64,000 nt of DNA from Isoetes taiwanensis (lineage: Eukaryota; Streptophyta; Lycopodiopsida; Isoetales; Isoetaceae): assembly GCA_021234155.1 (NCBI GenBank), contig JAJEKV010000028.1:6328971-6392970 (forward strand), read 5' to 3'. The translations under genes and the position numbers were made by a program. Position 1 is the stretch's first letter; each line of letters begins with the position of its first letter. This document shows positions 1-12,654 of this stretch, in pieces. Under the pieces are notes generated by a model. That model was not told where the DNA came from and did not search any database. It saw only the letters and a program-made list of their open reading frames with translations.

Positions 1-484
1 CAAAGTGGAAAGCATTTTGATAAGCTTTAGTGGAAATTTAAAGCTGTACTTCCTACTCTTTATTGTTAATCCCTTAGGTATGCCCATGTTGGCTGAGATG
101 GAGACACGGATTCTAGGACCTTAGCAATAGAATGTGGAACCTTAGCAATAGTGCCCAAAGTATCTGAGATGGTTTTAGAAATTCTGGCACTAACATGTCT
201 GTTGGCATGTATTCAATCTCAAACCAATAAGGTAATTTGATGGCTGACATTTGGTTAGGAGAGAAGCAACCAAGGGTAGAACTGTAGGATGAAGTCCTCT
301 ACAAATGTATCCATTATCAAACATGGCCAGGAAGAAGTTGCCCCCTAATGCACTCAAAAGATTGATGTTGAGGCAATTTAGCTTCTCCAGATGTGTTAAT
401 AGTCATCTGTCTAGCCTGCAAAAATCTAGGAAGTCCTTGTGAAGAAGCCTACAACTAAGCATAACACCAGACTCCCTAAATTTC
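1..484. other. Upstream flank of copia element, no gene seen
   Basis: No convincing coding frame, and no 5' LTR or tRNA-Met primer-binding site for the copia element downstream can be recognised here. The element therefore appears 5'-truncated or rearranged, or its 5' LTR lies beyond the window edge. Confidence 0.4.
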
Positions 485-670
485 ATGCAAAAATATTGGT
501 TGCGTTCCATCACCGCATTCCATTATTTTTGTACATTGAAGGCATGGTTGTATCATGTGAGAATCCCCTTTCTACCATACTCAATGCCCTTGCATTTTAT
601 ATTTTCTCATTTGAGCCAGACTATAAAGTTTTGTACCGTCCTTGTAAGTTGCATGTATGATAAATGCAAG

Positions 671-2326
671 ATGTCTAGTTTCCAGGTGTGGAAGGAACAG
701 ATAAGGCATATTTTAGATGTGGAGAACTTATGGGAGGTTGTTGATCCAACAATGGATGAAGTTTTTACAGCAAATGCAGATATTGGTAATAGTAGTGCAG
801 AAAACTCTACTGCTGAAGGAGGAGGAGCAGCATCTTCTGTCGGTGTTGAAAGTACTGGAAGAGGAAGACCTGCAAGTGCTGGAACAGGTGGACCTGCTGT
901 AACAGGAGTAATGGCAACAAAACTAAAGGAACCAAAAGGGATTATCACCAGCAAGGTTGGGCCAACCATTCTGCTCAAGCTAAGAGGTATGTCACCTAGA
1001 AAAATGTGGAGTTATTTGTTGGAACACTATGAAAATAAAACCTCATCTCAAATAGATGTGCTTGAGAAGGAGTTAAGAAATCTGAAATACAACGACGAGG
1101 AAGATGTATCAGTCTTTTTTAACAGATTTGATAATATAGTGGCTGATTTGGATGGAGCTGGTGTAGTATTAAATGAAAGGTACCTAGTATTGGCTATAGC
1201 TAGGTCTGTACATGCAAATGCTCAACTATCTCTGCTGATCAGAAATGTTGCAAAAACAAGGGATCAGGCTGAAAATATGCTTAGGACTGAAGTTGAACAA
1301 AATAAGCTAATGAAGGATGAAGAGAATACTTCTGAAATTTTGTTTGCAAGTGGAAAGAAGAGAATGCCAAAGGAAAAACTAGTCTGCCATCATTGCCATG
1401 AGAGTGGCCATATAAAGCCAAATTGTCCTAGGTTAAAAAGGGAGATTACTTGCTATAATTGCAAAGGGATGGGACACATAGCAGCAAAATGCCCTAGCCC
1501 CAAAGATTATGCAAAGGGAAGAGGAAGAGGAAAAGAAACTCGAAGCAGACGAGGAGGAGCTTCTGGAGTTCATATTGCACAAGAACGAGAAGAACATGAA
1601 AATAAAAATGGTGACATATCTGAAGATGAGGTAAACCTGATTTGCTCGTTGAATGAAATTGATACAAAAACTAATCATGAACATGGTGTTGTTGTAGTTG
1701 ATAGTGGAGCTGAGAGATCTGTAGTTAACTCTACTGCTATGCTCAAAAATCTGAATTCAACTTGCTCCAAGCATGTACAAGTAGGAAATGGAGCTCTACA
1801 AACTGTAGAAGGATGTGGGATGCTACAGCTTTTGGATCTTGAAGGGAATGTTATAAACATAGAAAATGTCCTCTGTGTTCCTAGTTTAGTCAAGAATTTG
1901 ATCTCAGTATGTCAGCTGGTCGATTTAGGCTATAAACTCTTCTTTGAGAAGAAAGTTCGTAAGGTGTTTCTGAATAATAAATTAAAGTTTCTTGCAAGAC
2001 GAGTTGGTAATTTGTTTCAGATGGATAGTTGTGAAATAAATGGTATAAATGCAGTGTCTTCCTCTGATCTTGAATTATGGCACAACAGACTCGCTCATAC
2101 ACATTACAACAATCTGAAATACATGAATAAAAAGGGTCTCATAAAGTGTGATGCACAAGAAAAGGACAAATATCAATGTGAAGGGTGCATGTTAGGTAAA
2201 ATCAGCAGGCTGCCATTCAAAATCTCCAAGAAACGAGCTAAAGGAGTGCTTGATTTGGTTCACACAGATTTATGTGGCCCTCTTAACGTCAGAGGTAGAA
2301 TAGGTAAGAGATTATCTCGTTCATAG
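671..2326 (+). pseudogene. Copia gag, protease and integrase N-terminal part (truncated frame)
   Basis: The open frame extends back to 485, but recognisable gag begins around 671 (residues FQVWKEQIRHIL). A capsid-like helical region is followed by two CCHC zinc knuckles: CHHCHESGHIKPNC at about 1387-1428 and CYNCKGMGHIAAKC at about 1450-1491, then a basic Arg/Gly-rich stretch. The protease active site reads VVDSGAERS near 1695. The gag-pre-integrase HHCC zinc finger (LWHNRLAH ... CEGC) spans about 2070-2200, and the first integrase aspartate lies in LVHTDLCGP near 2265. A stop at 2326 ends the frame just after this, and the next stretch of integrase lies in another frame. Confidence 0.9.
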
Positions 2327-3102
2327 ATGACTACAGTAGAAAGTGTAAATGCGACTGTTTAGTAAGAAAATCACAATCTTTGGAAACATTAAAGTTGTAT
2401 GTAGCTGAAATGGAGAGACAAACTGGAAGAAAACTCAAATGCATAAGATCAGACCGTGGAGGTGAATATCTTTCAGACAGATTTAAGTTCTTTTGCATGA
2501 CGAACGGAATCCGTAGGCAATTGACTTGTAGATATACTCCTCAACAGAATGGAATGGCAGAACGGAAGAATAGGATAGTACTTGACGCAGTTAGGTCCAT
2601 GCTTAAATTTTCAGGCCTGCCGAATTATTTTTGGGAAGAGGCCCTAAAAACAGCAATTCTCATTCAAAATAAATTACCTACAGCTAGTCTAAAAGGTAAT
2701 ATACCTGATATGATGTGGTCTGGACAAAAGGAAATAGAGTATGATTGGTTCAAAGCCTATGGATGTCTGGGATACATTCATGTACCCATAGAACTGCGAA
2801 AAAAACTTGATGATAAGGCTGACATAGGCTACTTGGTGGGATATGATGAACGGACAAAAGGGTACAGGATGTATGTGCCAAAACTTGGAAAAATCATCAT
2901 TAGTAGGGATATTATTTTTGATGAACGTATACTGTATAAAGACAGGGAGAAGAATGCTAAAATTAGCAGCAAGCCAAATAAAGTTGAACAGAAGGCTGAT
3001 ATTAAACACATAGTAGACAATGATGATGACGAGTCTGACAACAAAATGTCTGAGGCAGAAACACATGATAATATCACAAAAGGCAGACTGAAGTTAGTAT
3101 GA
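2327..3102 (+). pseudogene. Copia integrase core (frame broken)
   Basis: Continues the integrase catalytic core. The second catalytic aspartate lies in IRSDRGGEY near 2445 and the catalytic glutamate in PQQNGMAERKNR near 2540, with the conserved YGCLGYIHVP and KADIGYLVGYDE motifs of copia integrases downstream. An acidic linker (DNDDDESDNK) precedes the stop at 3102. The first aspartate is in the preceding open frame, so the catalytic domain is split across a frame break and cannot be produced intact. Confidence 0.9.
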
Positions 3103-4317
3103 ATGAGCGAGACAATGAAGAGAATATTGCTGCAGATCAATACACAAGAAAGAAGATGAAAACCCTGCTTGAGAAATTAAAGGAAGGGGCTGAAATTGAT
3201 GAGAAGGAATATGGGAGATTGGAGAGTGGCAGAAGCAGAAGAATAGAAAAGCTTACAGAAAATATAGAACCAGAGCATATATTGGTATTACTTGATGACA
3301 TGGCTGTTCCAAGAACATTTGAAGATGCTATGAATAGTCCAGATAAGGAAGAATGGATACAAGCTATTAATGAAGAAATGAGGTCCTTCAAAGATACTGA
3401 AACATATGAGGTTGTACAATGCCCAGAGAACAAAAATGTAGTTGAAAATAAATGGATATTCAGGATAAAATTTGGTGCAGATGGAAATAAAAGATATAAG
3501 GCAAGGCTGGTTGCCCAGGGCTATTCTCAAAAGAAAGGAAATGATTACAATGAGATTTTTTCTCCCGTTGTAAAACTCACAAGCATACGAGCTTTATTGG
3601 CAATTGCAAATGCCCAGAACTTGGAGCTGCATCACATGGATGTAAAGACTGCTTTCTTGAATGCAAAATTGAAGGAGGAAATATACATGAAACAAGCTAT
3701 TGGATACGAAGAAGGGAATAATTTAGTTTGGAAACTAAAGCGGGCTGTTTACGGACTAAAGCAGTCACCTAGAGAATGGTATTTTGTATGGATGATTTTC
3801 TCAGAGAGCAAGGATTTGAAAGACTGAAAAATGATGGGAACTTGTATACATATCAGGATGGAGAACTTTTTTGCACAATAGCCCTATATGTTGATGATTG
3901 TATAATGGCATCAAACAATGTTGATCTGCTAACAAGGTGCAAGAATATTCTAAATTTGAAATGACAGATATGGGGGAACTAAAACATTTCTTAGGAATTG
4001 AAGTTTGTAGAAACAGAGAAAAACATGAGCTTGCATTGAGACAAAACAGGCACATTCAGAATATGTTGAAGAGATTTAATATGGAGAATGCAAAAATAGT
4101 TAAGACGCCGGTTGTACCAGGGCATAAATTAACTGAAGTAAAACAAATTGGCAGAGACAAAGAAGATATGAATGAAGTACCCTATCGAGAACTGATAGGA
4201 TGTCTACTTTATCTGTCAAATAATACCAGGCCCGATATTGCTTATGTGGTAAATGTGTTAAGCAGATTCTGTCATAATCCAGCAAGAAGACATTGGGAAG
4301 GAGAAAAACGTGCTTAA
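3099..4317 (+). pseudogene. Copia reverse transcriptase (frameshifted)
   Basis: RVT_2-type polymerase. The segment from about 3300 carries the family motifs NKWIFRIKFGADG, RYKARLVAQGYSQ, HHMDVKTAFLNA (first catalytic aspartate) and AVYGLKQSPREWY. The YVDD catalytic box is at about 3886-3897, but in a different frame. The connection region (GELKHFLGIEV, PYRELIGCLLYLS, RPDIAYVVNVLSRF) occupies a third frame, 3937-4317. At least two frameshifts and a stop separate these blocks. The codons match copia pol closely despite the breaks, so decay is recent enough to read by eye. Confidence 0.93.
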
Positions 4318-4854
4318 ATACTTGAAAGGAACACCATTACATGGCATAACCTTTACCTTTAATGATTTAAAGTTGATTGGAGTTAGTGATGCAGATTGGG
4401 GAGGAGATTTGAGCACAAGAATATCAACATCTGGATATGTTGTATACCTTGGAGGAGGAGCTATTTCATGCAGAAGCAAAAAGCAAAAGGCAGTTGCAAT
4501 GTCCTCAGTAGAAGCAGAATACGCCGCAAGTTCTCTGATAGGTAAGGAATTGGTCTAATTAAGAAGATTAGTTGAAGAACTGGGATATAAGCAAAATGAG
4601 CCAACTTGCATTATGACAGACAGTATGAGCTGTATAGCAATAGTTAAGAATCCAGTCCAGCATGAGCGTACAAAGCATATTGAGCTAAATCTGCACTTCA
4701 TTAGAGATTTAGCACAGAAGGGATATATATAGATGAAATACATTAACACTGCTATGCAAACAGCAGACGTGTTTACAAAGGCACTGGTTGAGAAAAAGTT
4801 CAAGGAATTCAGAACTAATCTTGGAGTACTAAATTTAAGTGTTGAAGGAGGAGT
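4310..4854 (+). pseudogene. Copia RNase H remnant and polypurine tract
   Basis: RNase H begins with YLKGTPLHGI and carries the catalytic aspartate in VSDADWGGD and the glutamate in VAMSSVEAEYAA. A stop at 4556-4558 interrupts it. The next codons continue the domain (IMTDSMSCIAI, the HERTKHIELNLHF motif, then TADVFTKAL) up to about 4845, with another in-frame stop near 4730. It ends in a purine-rich tract (gaaggaggag) immediately before the putative LTR start. Confidence 0.88.
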
Positions 4855-5340
4855 GTTAGATAAAGATCAACACTAAATTTAGCTGAGCAGAGGACGTTTA
4901 AAGGCTACAGATAGACTTCATGAAGAAAAAAGGAAATTACATGGTTTAAAGGTTTCAGATAAGTTATATGGTTCGTTAAAGGTTATGGGTTAAAGGTTAA
5001 AGCCACATTTTCCTTTAATAGTTTTAATAGATGGAAATCAGCTTTTGGAGCGAACCATTATTTAAAATTAGAAGCAATTAGTTTAGTAAATTAAGCACTT
5101 GGAGTTCAACTCCAAAATACTTCAGTAACACATGTAAGTTGTTGTCTTTGGTTCCATTCATAACAGCATATAAATGATGGTTTAGGCTTTGCTACTTTTC
5201 TAGAGTCAATTGTTGCCCTTACAGAAAGGATCTCGAGCCTTGGAAAAGAGCTGCAGAATAAGTAGCTCAAATAAGTGCCAAATCTAATTCACTTTTGTAG
5301 AGATATCTTAGTACAGTTAAACAGTAGCAGCAATGAGCCA
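4855..5340 (+). repeat. Putative copia 3' LTR (end not defined)
   Basis: Starts TGTTAGATAAAG directly after the polypurine tract, as expected for a 3' LTR. Its 3' end is not certain because no second copy is present for alignment. The stretch is non-coding. Confidence 0.5.
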
Positions 5341-6995
5341 AACATTTTATTCAAGTTAGTTCTGATTATATGCCCATTATTATATTATTTCATTGACGTC
5401 TAATCAAGATCATCTTATCATTGATGTTTAATTAACCTTGGAAAGAGGAATAGACCTATCATAATTATTCTTGGGCTTTTTGTGCTATTGCACTTAACAA
5501 ATATATGCTTTCCTGCCCAATTATTGCCTTAATATGTTCACTTGATGTTTGTGCTTATTCAAACCTAGCATGTTTGAAAACATGATATTTAAAAATGCTT
5601 ATCGATGATGTGCAAAATGTATCAGACAAATAACAACTACAATGCAAAATTGTATTCAGACAAATAACAACTACAATGCAAATCTATAAATACAACGCAA
5701 ATCTGTAAGCAAAAGAATATCAAATAATCACTAATACGTAAATCTATAAAGGAAAACAAAAGTATACTTCTTTTATGAAGTAGAACTTCTTTCATGAAGT
5801 AGAACAAATGGATTTTTCTATGTGGACATATATACACATGTATTTGCCTGCTAATTCAAATGAACACTAAACTCAACAATCAATTTACAAGTTTACTTCA
5901 CATGGCTCTCGAATAAACATACAACCAATTTAACCTCTACTACTTCTCCACGAGAGCAACACTAAACTCAACAATTAATTTGCAAGTTTAGTTCACATGG
6001 TTTACTAATAAACATACAACCAATTTAACTTCTGCCACTTTTCAATGATGCATTGAGTAACCAAATGTAGAAGAAAAAGGAAAAGATAGCTATGAGTGAC
6101 CTACATTATCTGTTCTAATGTAGAGGCAAAAGAATTGTAGGTACATCAGCACTGTTTAAATTGCATCAAGGTCCATGATATAAAGCATTATACAAAAGAT
6201 GACACTCAAATTGCACATATTTAATGCTGCATGAACAACGTTGAACCCGATAACTGCTTTATAGCCCAACAATGCTAGGCACCATTACTAGTTGTAATTA
6301 AGTAGATCAACACAAGATTAAAGCAAGATGATGAAACATTGGTGCTGATGAAATATTGGTGCTCTTGAGCGTGGAGGGGGGCATAATTTGACTAGTTCCA
6401 TATTTAGCTGATAGAGAGTAAAAGTGGACTAGTTGTGTAGCAACTTTGTGAAGATTACAAGAGGACTAGTTGACTAGCCCTTCCATGCACCACATATAAA
6501 TAACTATAAGCTAACTGAACTGTTGTCGAGCAATGGTGCTTTAGCACCTTGTTTACTTTTTAACATATAAGCAACCACATAATGTTTTCAGATGTACCTG
6601 AATCTTGTTAAGCAAGACGGTGCTGGTGCATACCATATTCAATTATTTGGACTAGGAGAGGCAAGAAGAAAAGTAAAAATTTGCGAGGTGAGGGAGAACT
6701 TAGTATTTTCAGCTTGCACATTGCTCAGTGTGATGCAGTATACAGTTATTTTGGCCAAGCCTCAGCCCCTTCCAGCCAATTATTCTTCGTTCAGAGATTT
6801 CCACTTCAGGACAAAAGAAAACCCTTACCACCATAACTCCCTGAACCATCTGTACACAAATATATGCAGGACATGAAAATAGCTTTGCAAATTAGTTTAT
6901 CCTCTTTCCTAGGAAAATGTCCCTTTATGACAGAAAATGCAACTGATAGTGAAAGCTGCATGAAATTATCTTGTTGCATCATCAAACCGAAGAAA
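5341..6995. other. Intergenic stretch, no gene recognised
   Basis: AT-rich and mostly non-coding. One short plus-strand exon-like segment, about 6593-6688, is flanked by an acceptor-like ttttcag and a donor-like gtgagg (frame MYLNLVKQDGAGAYHIQ...), but no family was recognised and no partner exon seen. The last few hundred bases probably include the 3' untranslated region of the ATP synthase gene on the minus strand. Confidence 0.35.
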
Positions 6996-8741
6996 TCAAA
7001 ACCACCAGTTTTGTTCTTTTATTTCTTTGTCAATTTCCTGCTTCACTTCTGGGTGCTTTGCAAAGTACTCATCTACACTCATTGTCCTGAGTTTTTTCTG
7101 TTGATAACGATGACCAAGACGAATAAAATCAGCACTACACCAGCAAGTGCCAAATATATTAGTGCATTATAATACAATACCTTTTCTTCTTCAACCTTCT
7201 CAATCTCTTTGCTCATCTTTTCTGCATATTTTTTATAATCATCCCGTATCTTCTCAGTTTCAGCAACCTAAGTTTCCAATAGAATTGGTAAGGAATCACA
7301 GCCAACTTCTCTACTCAGTTATTATTGATATAATGACACTTACAAAATCATCATTCATCTTATCAAACTCTGCCATTTCAGGTAGCTCTTCATCCTCAGG
7401 GAGCTCAATAGCTGCATCACAACATAAAATTTAAAATATTCAAATGAAATCATTTAGAAAGTCAAGCTGTACATAAATTTGCGCCCCAAAATAACAACTA
7501 TAATTAGAGTTGAGACCTAATGCTTTGCATGCATGCAAAAATCCTCCCGAAAAATGGAAGCCCATTGTCTGAAGTATTTAAGAGCAAATGCCATTGCCAT
7601 AGCCAATATAAATTTCTCAAGAAGTGGCAGATCTTGACTAATCTCTCCCTGATGCAGAATTATGTTGGATCTGGTGTCTGGACTAATCTAACTACTTGGC
7701 AATGAAATTGGCATGAGCAAATCTTCATCCAGGAAACCTCTAAATAGCTCCAAGAATCACTGTAAAATAAAATTAGAAGATAGACACCTAGGCAACTAAC
7801 ATAGTCACAAAAAATATGCTCCGCATGTCCTTTTATAATGAGCCATGTCAGATGGCACAATGCTAGTCACTCATTTCTACTGCATAAGTTAGTTTGGGTT
7901 TCAACATATACTCATATTGGTCCTACCGCAGACACATTTGTAAATGGCATTTGCAAATGTGTCATCAAATTAATTTTCAACAGCCATGCCGGTTAACAGT
8001 TGTCTGCAATGCTGATGAGCTTCACAAGTTGATCCTCAAATTATTCAAATATCCAGGACAAATATCATCTTCCCTCCTGTATGCTAGGCAAGCACATCTT
8101 CATCGTGCCAAAAGCAACAAAAGGCACATCAAGAGACACAGCTCCATAGCAAATTCATTAAAAGGTACTTGTGAATGTTTACAAAATTGCTCGTAGAAAA
8201 GTTTCAAAAGCCGGGATATGAAGCTCCACTTGATTTGATTGACAGTAGAAGCTGTAAAAAATAGACATACCTTCATACGATTTCTGAAAAATGTTGACAA
8301 TTGAAGGGCCGAGCTCTTTTTTATATTTCTCCCAATCTATAGAGGGCTTCTGTAAATATAATGGGATTGTGTAAGGCATTGAAATAAAAAATACTACACA
8401 CACCCTATGTATCACTGCCATAACATTCAGTACGGGTTCATAAGGCTTCTTAAAAAGGTTCAAGTAACGAACTTCCTCTTCATTTAATAGCTAAATGCCT
8501 AAAACGAACACCAAATGAAAAGCTAAGCGACACTTTTGCAATTGCAGAATCAAGTATAAGGGAATACCAGATTGAGCTTGGCTTCAACGGTCTCTTCCAT
8601 TTCTTCATAGAGACGCTTTAGGCGTTCCAGCTCGCGTCTGCCTTCATCACTGTAAATAGACTTGTCGACTTTACTCCAGTCTACCTTGCCAACAGCACGC
8701 TGAGCTGCCTTTCCGACGCCTTGGCCCCCCAATGAACTCAT
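6996..8741 (-). CDS. ATPQ: Mitochondrial ATP synthase subunit d, 5 exons
   Basis: Peripheral-stalk (stator) subunit d of mitochondrial F1Fo-ATP synthase, on the matrix side of the inner membrane, linking Fo to F1. Exons on the minus strand: 8741-8568, 8349-8271, 7411-7344, 7267-7181 and 7097-6996, all with GT-AG introns and consistent phase. They give 510 bp, i.e. 169 aa plus stop, close to the usual plant length of about 168 aa. Family-like blocks are VDWSKVDKSIYSDEGRRE (exon 1), PSIDWEKYKKELG and IFQKSYE (exon 2), an acidic linker in exon 3, a coiled helical stretch in exon 4, and the C-terminal MSVDEYFAKHPEVK followed by an EQNWWF end. The start is the first ATG of the exon. No frameshift or stop interrupts it. 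It appears functional although surrounded by repeats. Confidence 0.93.
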
Positions 8742-8934
8742 ATTTGATCCGGCGCTCCCCCTCTGGATCGCCCACGAGATAACCCTATAGCTTAGAAGAC
8801 GGAATGTTCTGTAGTGACTTAAATATTCTGTTACACAGGTTGGTTTTTACCGGGCCTACAGCCTTTCCCTTTTTTTTTTCTAATACTAGATCAAGTTAAC
8901 ATTTAAAAACAAGGTGCTGCACACGGAGGGTTGG

Positions 8935-8952
8935 CCTACATGGCCCAAGGAT
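8935..8952 (-). promoter_or_regulatory. Candidate Site II element upstream of the ATP synthase d gene
   Basis: Read on the minus strand, the hexamer TGGGCC (8942-8947) lies about 200 bp upstream of the start codon at 8741. TGGGCY Site II motifs are known in promoters of plant nuclear genes for oxidative phosphorylation. A second GGCCC-type core lies near 8853. Function is inferred from motif and position only. Confidence 0.3.
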
Positions 8953-8959
8953 GAAGTGG

Positions 8960-10747
8960 CTTAAATAATACTTCAAAATCATAAGTTGCTTGAAAACAAT
9001 ACAATACTTGATACCATGACTTTATGAAGATTGGCCTAAAAAAATCTTGAGTCCTCATCATGGAACAAGGATTGCAAAAGCATATGGACAAGTCTAATAG
9101 AGCAAAGAATGGAAATACTGCTTGTCAAGATGTGATCAAACTATGCTTGTCTCAATCATTATATTGTATTGTCCCGTCGTGTCTAACTATAGTTAAAGGA
9201 GTACAACATTGCATATACATCAATTTTATATTGATTTTCCATCTGTGGAATGTGCAAGTAGCAGGTTATTAGAATTGGCAGACAATTTAGTCACATGGTT
9301 TATTTGCACGCATCTGCTATTTGCATTGTTCAATGTCATGGGATGGCCTTAATACGAATTTTTGGATTTCGACACATGCGAGTTACTTTTAAGTCTTGTA
9401 ATACATTAAATCTTGTCAAAGCGGAATAATGGACTCCTCTTGCCAAATAATGTGTTGCAAGAAGAAAATGCCTTGGTAAGGGCTTGAAATCAGGGTGTTG
9501 CTTATTGGACATAGATATTTGATAAGAAAGAATAGTACAATAGAGCTGGATAGAAGGTCAGCTATAGAGGGAAATGTTTTACAGATGTTAGGGAACCAGC
9601 ATGGTAGACTTTGTTCGTTTGTATGGTCAAATAATTGAACTGGTCTACTGGAATTTGGAAACAACAACTGATGCATTGATGGAGTGTTGGTTAAAACTTA
9701 CAATCCTTTTAAGAGTAGTAGTATGCCATGCATAGGATGAGTCTCATTGTGTATATTTCACAAGATTGATTCAATTGACTAGTGTAATAGGAGTCGATTC
9801 AAGCCAAATTAAAAGAAGCAATGGACTAAAATTGGATATGAAATTGTTGACATTGTTAATGCACCTTGAAAATAAAACTTTTGACTGGACTCAGCTAGTG
9901 ATAGTACAGTCATAGAGGAGGTGAATGATTCACTAAATTTTCTGCACGTTGTTGACTACTTTTTGAGTAGCTTAAGGATGGGGTACATATAGCAAGTTTA
10001 CACAAAAATGCAAATTACAACAGCAGCTATTAGGATTACACGCATATTTAGCATCAAACGGACTTTGAATAACAATTATTAGGTATATTCTGCATTGAAA
10101 TTAGATTGTGCATGTAGTTTTGATTGTAGTTTGAGATGATAATTTGTGTTTTATGTATTCAGACAATTGAGAGCAGTGTATGTGGAGAAGGCCACGAGGG
10201 CAGTTTGCCACAATTTCAATTTAAAATGGTTGAACTCAAAAATTCTTAGGAGTGTCAGACAACTTGCTCATGCCTAATCATTATTAAGGAATCAACAAGA
10301 ATTTCTTGGGAAAGTTATTTTCTTAATTTCAATTTGTGATAAGAAAAAACATCTGGTAAAGTGATTTTAAAAGCAAGACAAACCATAAATCTCATCATAT
10401 CGATGCAGCAATTGGTGGCTGCAATATAACGTTTTGTATTTTAGCAAAGCTGGCATTTATGGCATGATATTCAATCTCCATGATGCATCCTGTTACAACA
10501 ACAATGTGTGAATGATATAAAACAGAATTGAAGTGAATTTTAAATTTAAAATGCACCAACATGATTCTCTATCAATTCTTATGTTCATTGTAAATTAAAA
10601 TTACATTCAAATTGCTACCCTTCGAGGAAAAATTACTCCTTAATAGTTAATATTCTAACAAATGCTGCTATATTTTATTTCTTGTAGCAAAATTCCCAAA
10701 CTCCACTTCATTTTAAAGTGGCTAGCTTGTTTCTACTATGGTTTCTT
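8960..10747. other. Intergenic stretch, nothing recognised
   Basis: AT-rich sequence on both strands with only short, unconvincing frames. No transposon ends, repeats or exon series were recognised. Confidence 0.4.
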
Positions 10748-10923
10748 TTATACCCCCTCTTGTTTTTCCATATCATCTAGAAGGCGTACTGACATGGGGC
10801 TATCCAAGTAAGGTGCCTTTTCTGGAAAACCATTAACAGTCCACTTAATGGGCATGTCGTCTTCAGAGCTGGTAGAGGTGAAAGCATGTACAAGACAAAG
10901 GTATATGCCACCACTACTCCAAC
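10748..10923 (-). CDS. Candidate last exon of an unidentified gene
   Basis: On the minus strand an acceptor-like gcatag precedes a 58-codon frame ending in TAA at 10748. It begins with G-W-S-S-G-G-I-Y-L-C-L-V and continues through DDMPIKWTVNGFPEKAPY to LDDMEKQEGV. The composition and the well-placed acceptor look like a real C-terminus. I could not name the family. Other exon-like minus-strand frames lie upstream at 11390-11464 (GVGVLVALLIRPPPQIFKF, after ttttag) and 11734-11931, but I could not chain them with consistent phase. It may be a gene fragment. Confidence 0.35.
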
Positions 10924-12640
10924 CTATGCGTCAATCAAACACAAAGTGTGAACTTCAACAAATAAACAGGTAAGAAATCAATTATGAAAATACATCTGTT
11001 GGAAACATACCCATTGATCAAATGCTATATAAGCTACACCATCTTTATTGCATATAGGACTGAATGGATTTTATCATGACAAATAGACTCAAGAAGTACA
11101 AGAGGAACATTTACAATATTACCTGTAAATAAACATGTTAACAACCATGAAACTTAGGCAATTACCCATAGAAAATTGCAAAAGCCATCATTGCTTGGGA
11201 TCTGTGTAACACAAAGAAACATACTGATAATCGGGCCATATTGGACAAACATCTAATTCAACCAACTGTGCATGAAACATCACTTTGTAATAAACAGACC
11301 AAGATGCCTATGCATTTTATACCCGCTGGCATCCATATTGAATTCATCTCACTACAACGAAGTACAATAATGTATCTCTTTACTAATTCCAATCATCTGT
11401 GAACTTGAAAATTTGAGGTGGAGGCCTTATCAGCAAAGCAACAAGCACACCCACTCCATAACCTAAAATATTTAACATCAAAACATTTGTAGGAATAAAC
11501 CACCTGCATTACAAAAAAACATGATCAAAAAATAATCTTAAATAGGAAAATACTTTTCTTCAACACCTACAATTCCCGCATCTTTTGTAGTGTCACAGAA
11601 GGCCCCCAGCTGTGTGAATATTAAGCATGGCAGGAAAATAGAAAAGACTAACTGCAACCACACTAAATCAGTTTATACAGCCAAACATGAACATTTGAGT
11701 AAAAATCCCAAACACCAGGCTTGCTAAGCATCTTCAAGCATTAGAGGAAGAATTTCTATATAAGATGTTGCCATCAAGAGCCCCAACAAGCATATTACTA
11801 GGACCTTGAAAATGGACAGCACTGAAAACTGCAATAACTGTTGAAAAGATTTCGCCTGGCCATCCATTTGGGTTGCTAATACTTGAACTTATAATGTGTT
11901 CACATAAAATAAATACTTCACAAGGATTCATTGTACATCATGTTGAAGCATGTAAATAAGCTTCCTATATTGAACTGATATTCTTCAAAACATCCAATAT
12001 GTATCTCGTTCTACACAGGCACGATAAAAAATTCTACAGGCACGATCAAAATTAAAAAGGAAAAGCAAAGAAACTAGTAGCGACAAAAGCTGATAAAAAT
12101 TGGTTTCTCCCCTAAAAAAATTCTCTTAAAAAAAGGCTAATCGATCAGGAACCAATATAGGTTGCAATGGCTTGAAAATCACTATGCTTTTCTGTGTTAA
12201 CCAATGGATCAAGCGTTCTAATGTCCGGGGCCCGTAATCTGTTGTGTACAATTCACTGCTTGAGAATATTAATCTAGGGTTTGATTACGAAATATAAAGC
12301 ATATGGAGGTAGGCAAAGAGAAAATACATGGAAATCCTTGATCAAACATGGTCTAATATATGCAAAGATCTGCCATTCTGTCTTCTGAAGAATGGGAACT
12401 GGTTTCACGAAATGCCACAACCATTCAACCACTAAAATCATCAAGGCAGGCAAGAGCATGGCCCATTTTGGTCTTTCTAGGCTTCAGATTGTCGCCATAA
12501 AGCTTCTGTATCGACCTTTTGTGCCAAGACTTTCAAATGCGCTGGAGATGGTGGATAAAAATCCCCTTTGAATAGCCTACAATCAATAATCATTAACCTC
12601 TAAGAATAGTTCCTGAGCCAACATTTCAAAAGCATTTCTT
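10924..12640. other. Mostly non-coding, with isolated exon-like frames on the minus strand
   Basis: Holds the two minus-strand exon-like stretches at about 11390-11464 and 11734-11931. The latter is rather hydrophobic: WPGEIFSTVIAVFSAVHF. No complete gene can be assembled, and no mobile-element ends were recognised. Confidence 0.3.
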
Positions 12641-12654
12641 ACATTTATGAAGTC

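Larger units (their letters stand above)
671..4854 (+). mobile_element. Degenerate Ty1/copia LTR retrotransposon body
   Basis: Domain order is gag (two zinc knuckles), aspartic protease, integrase, reverse transcriptase, RNase H. Integrase preceding reverse transcriptase defines the Ty1/copia superfamily. The reading frame is broken at several points (near 2326, 3100, 3780-3830, 3940-3965, 4317 and 4558), so no polyprotein can be made. A purine-rich tract ends at about 4854, directly before a TGTTAGA start expected of a 3' LTR. No matching 5' LTR was found. The element is an old, dead copy. Confidence 0.93.

Noticed and set aside
485-670. N-terminal extension of the copia gag frame
   Set aside because: Open by chance: residues before about 671 do not resemble gag, and the likely original start has been lost.
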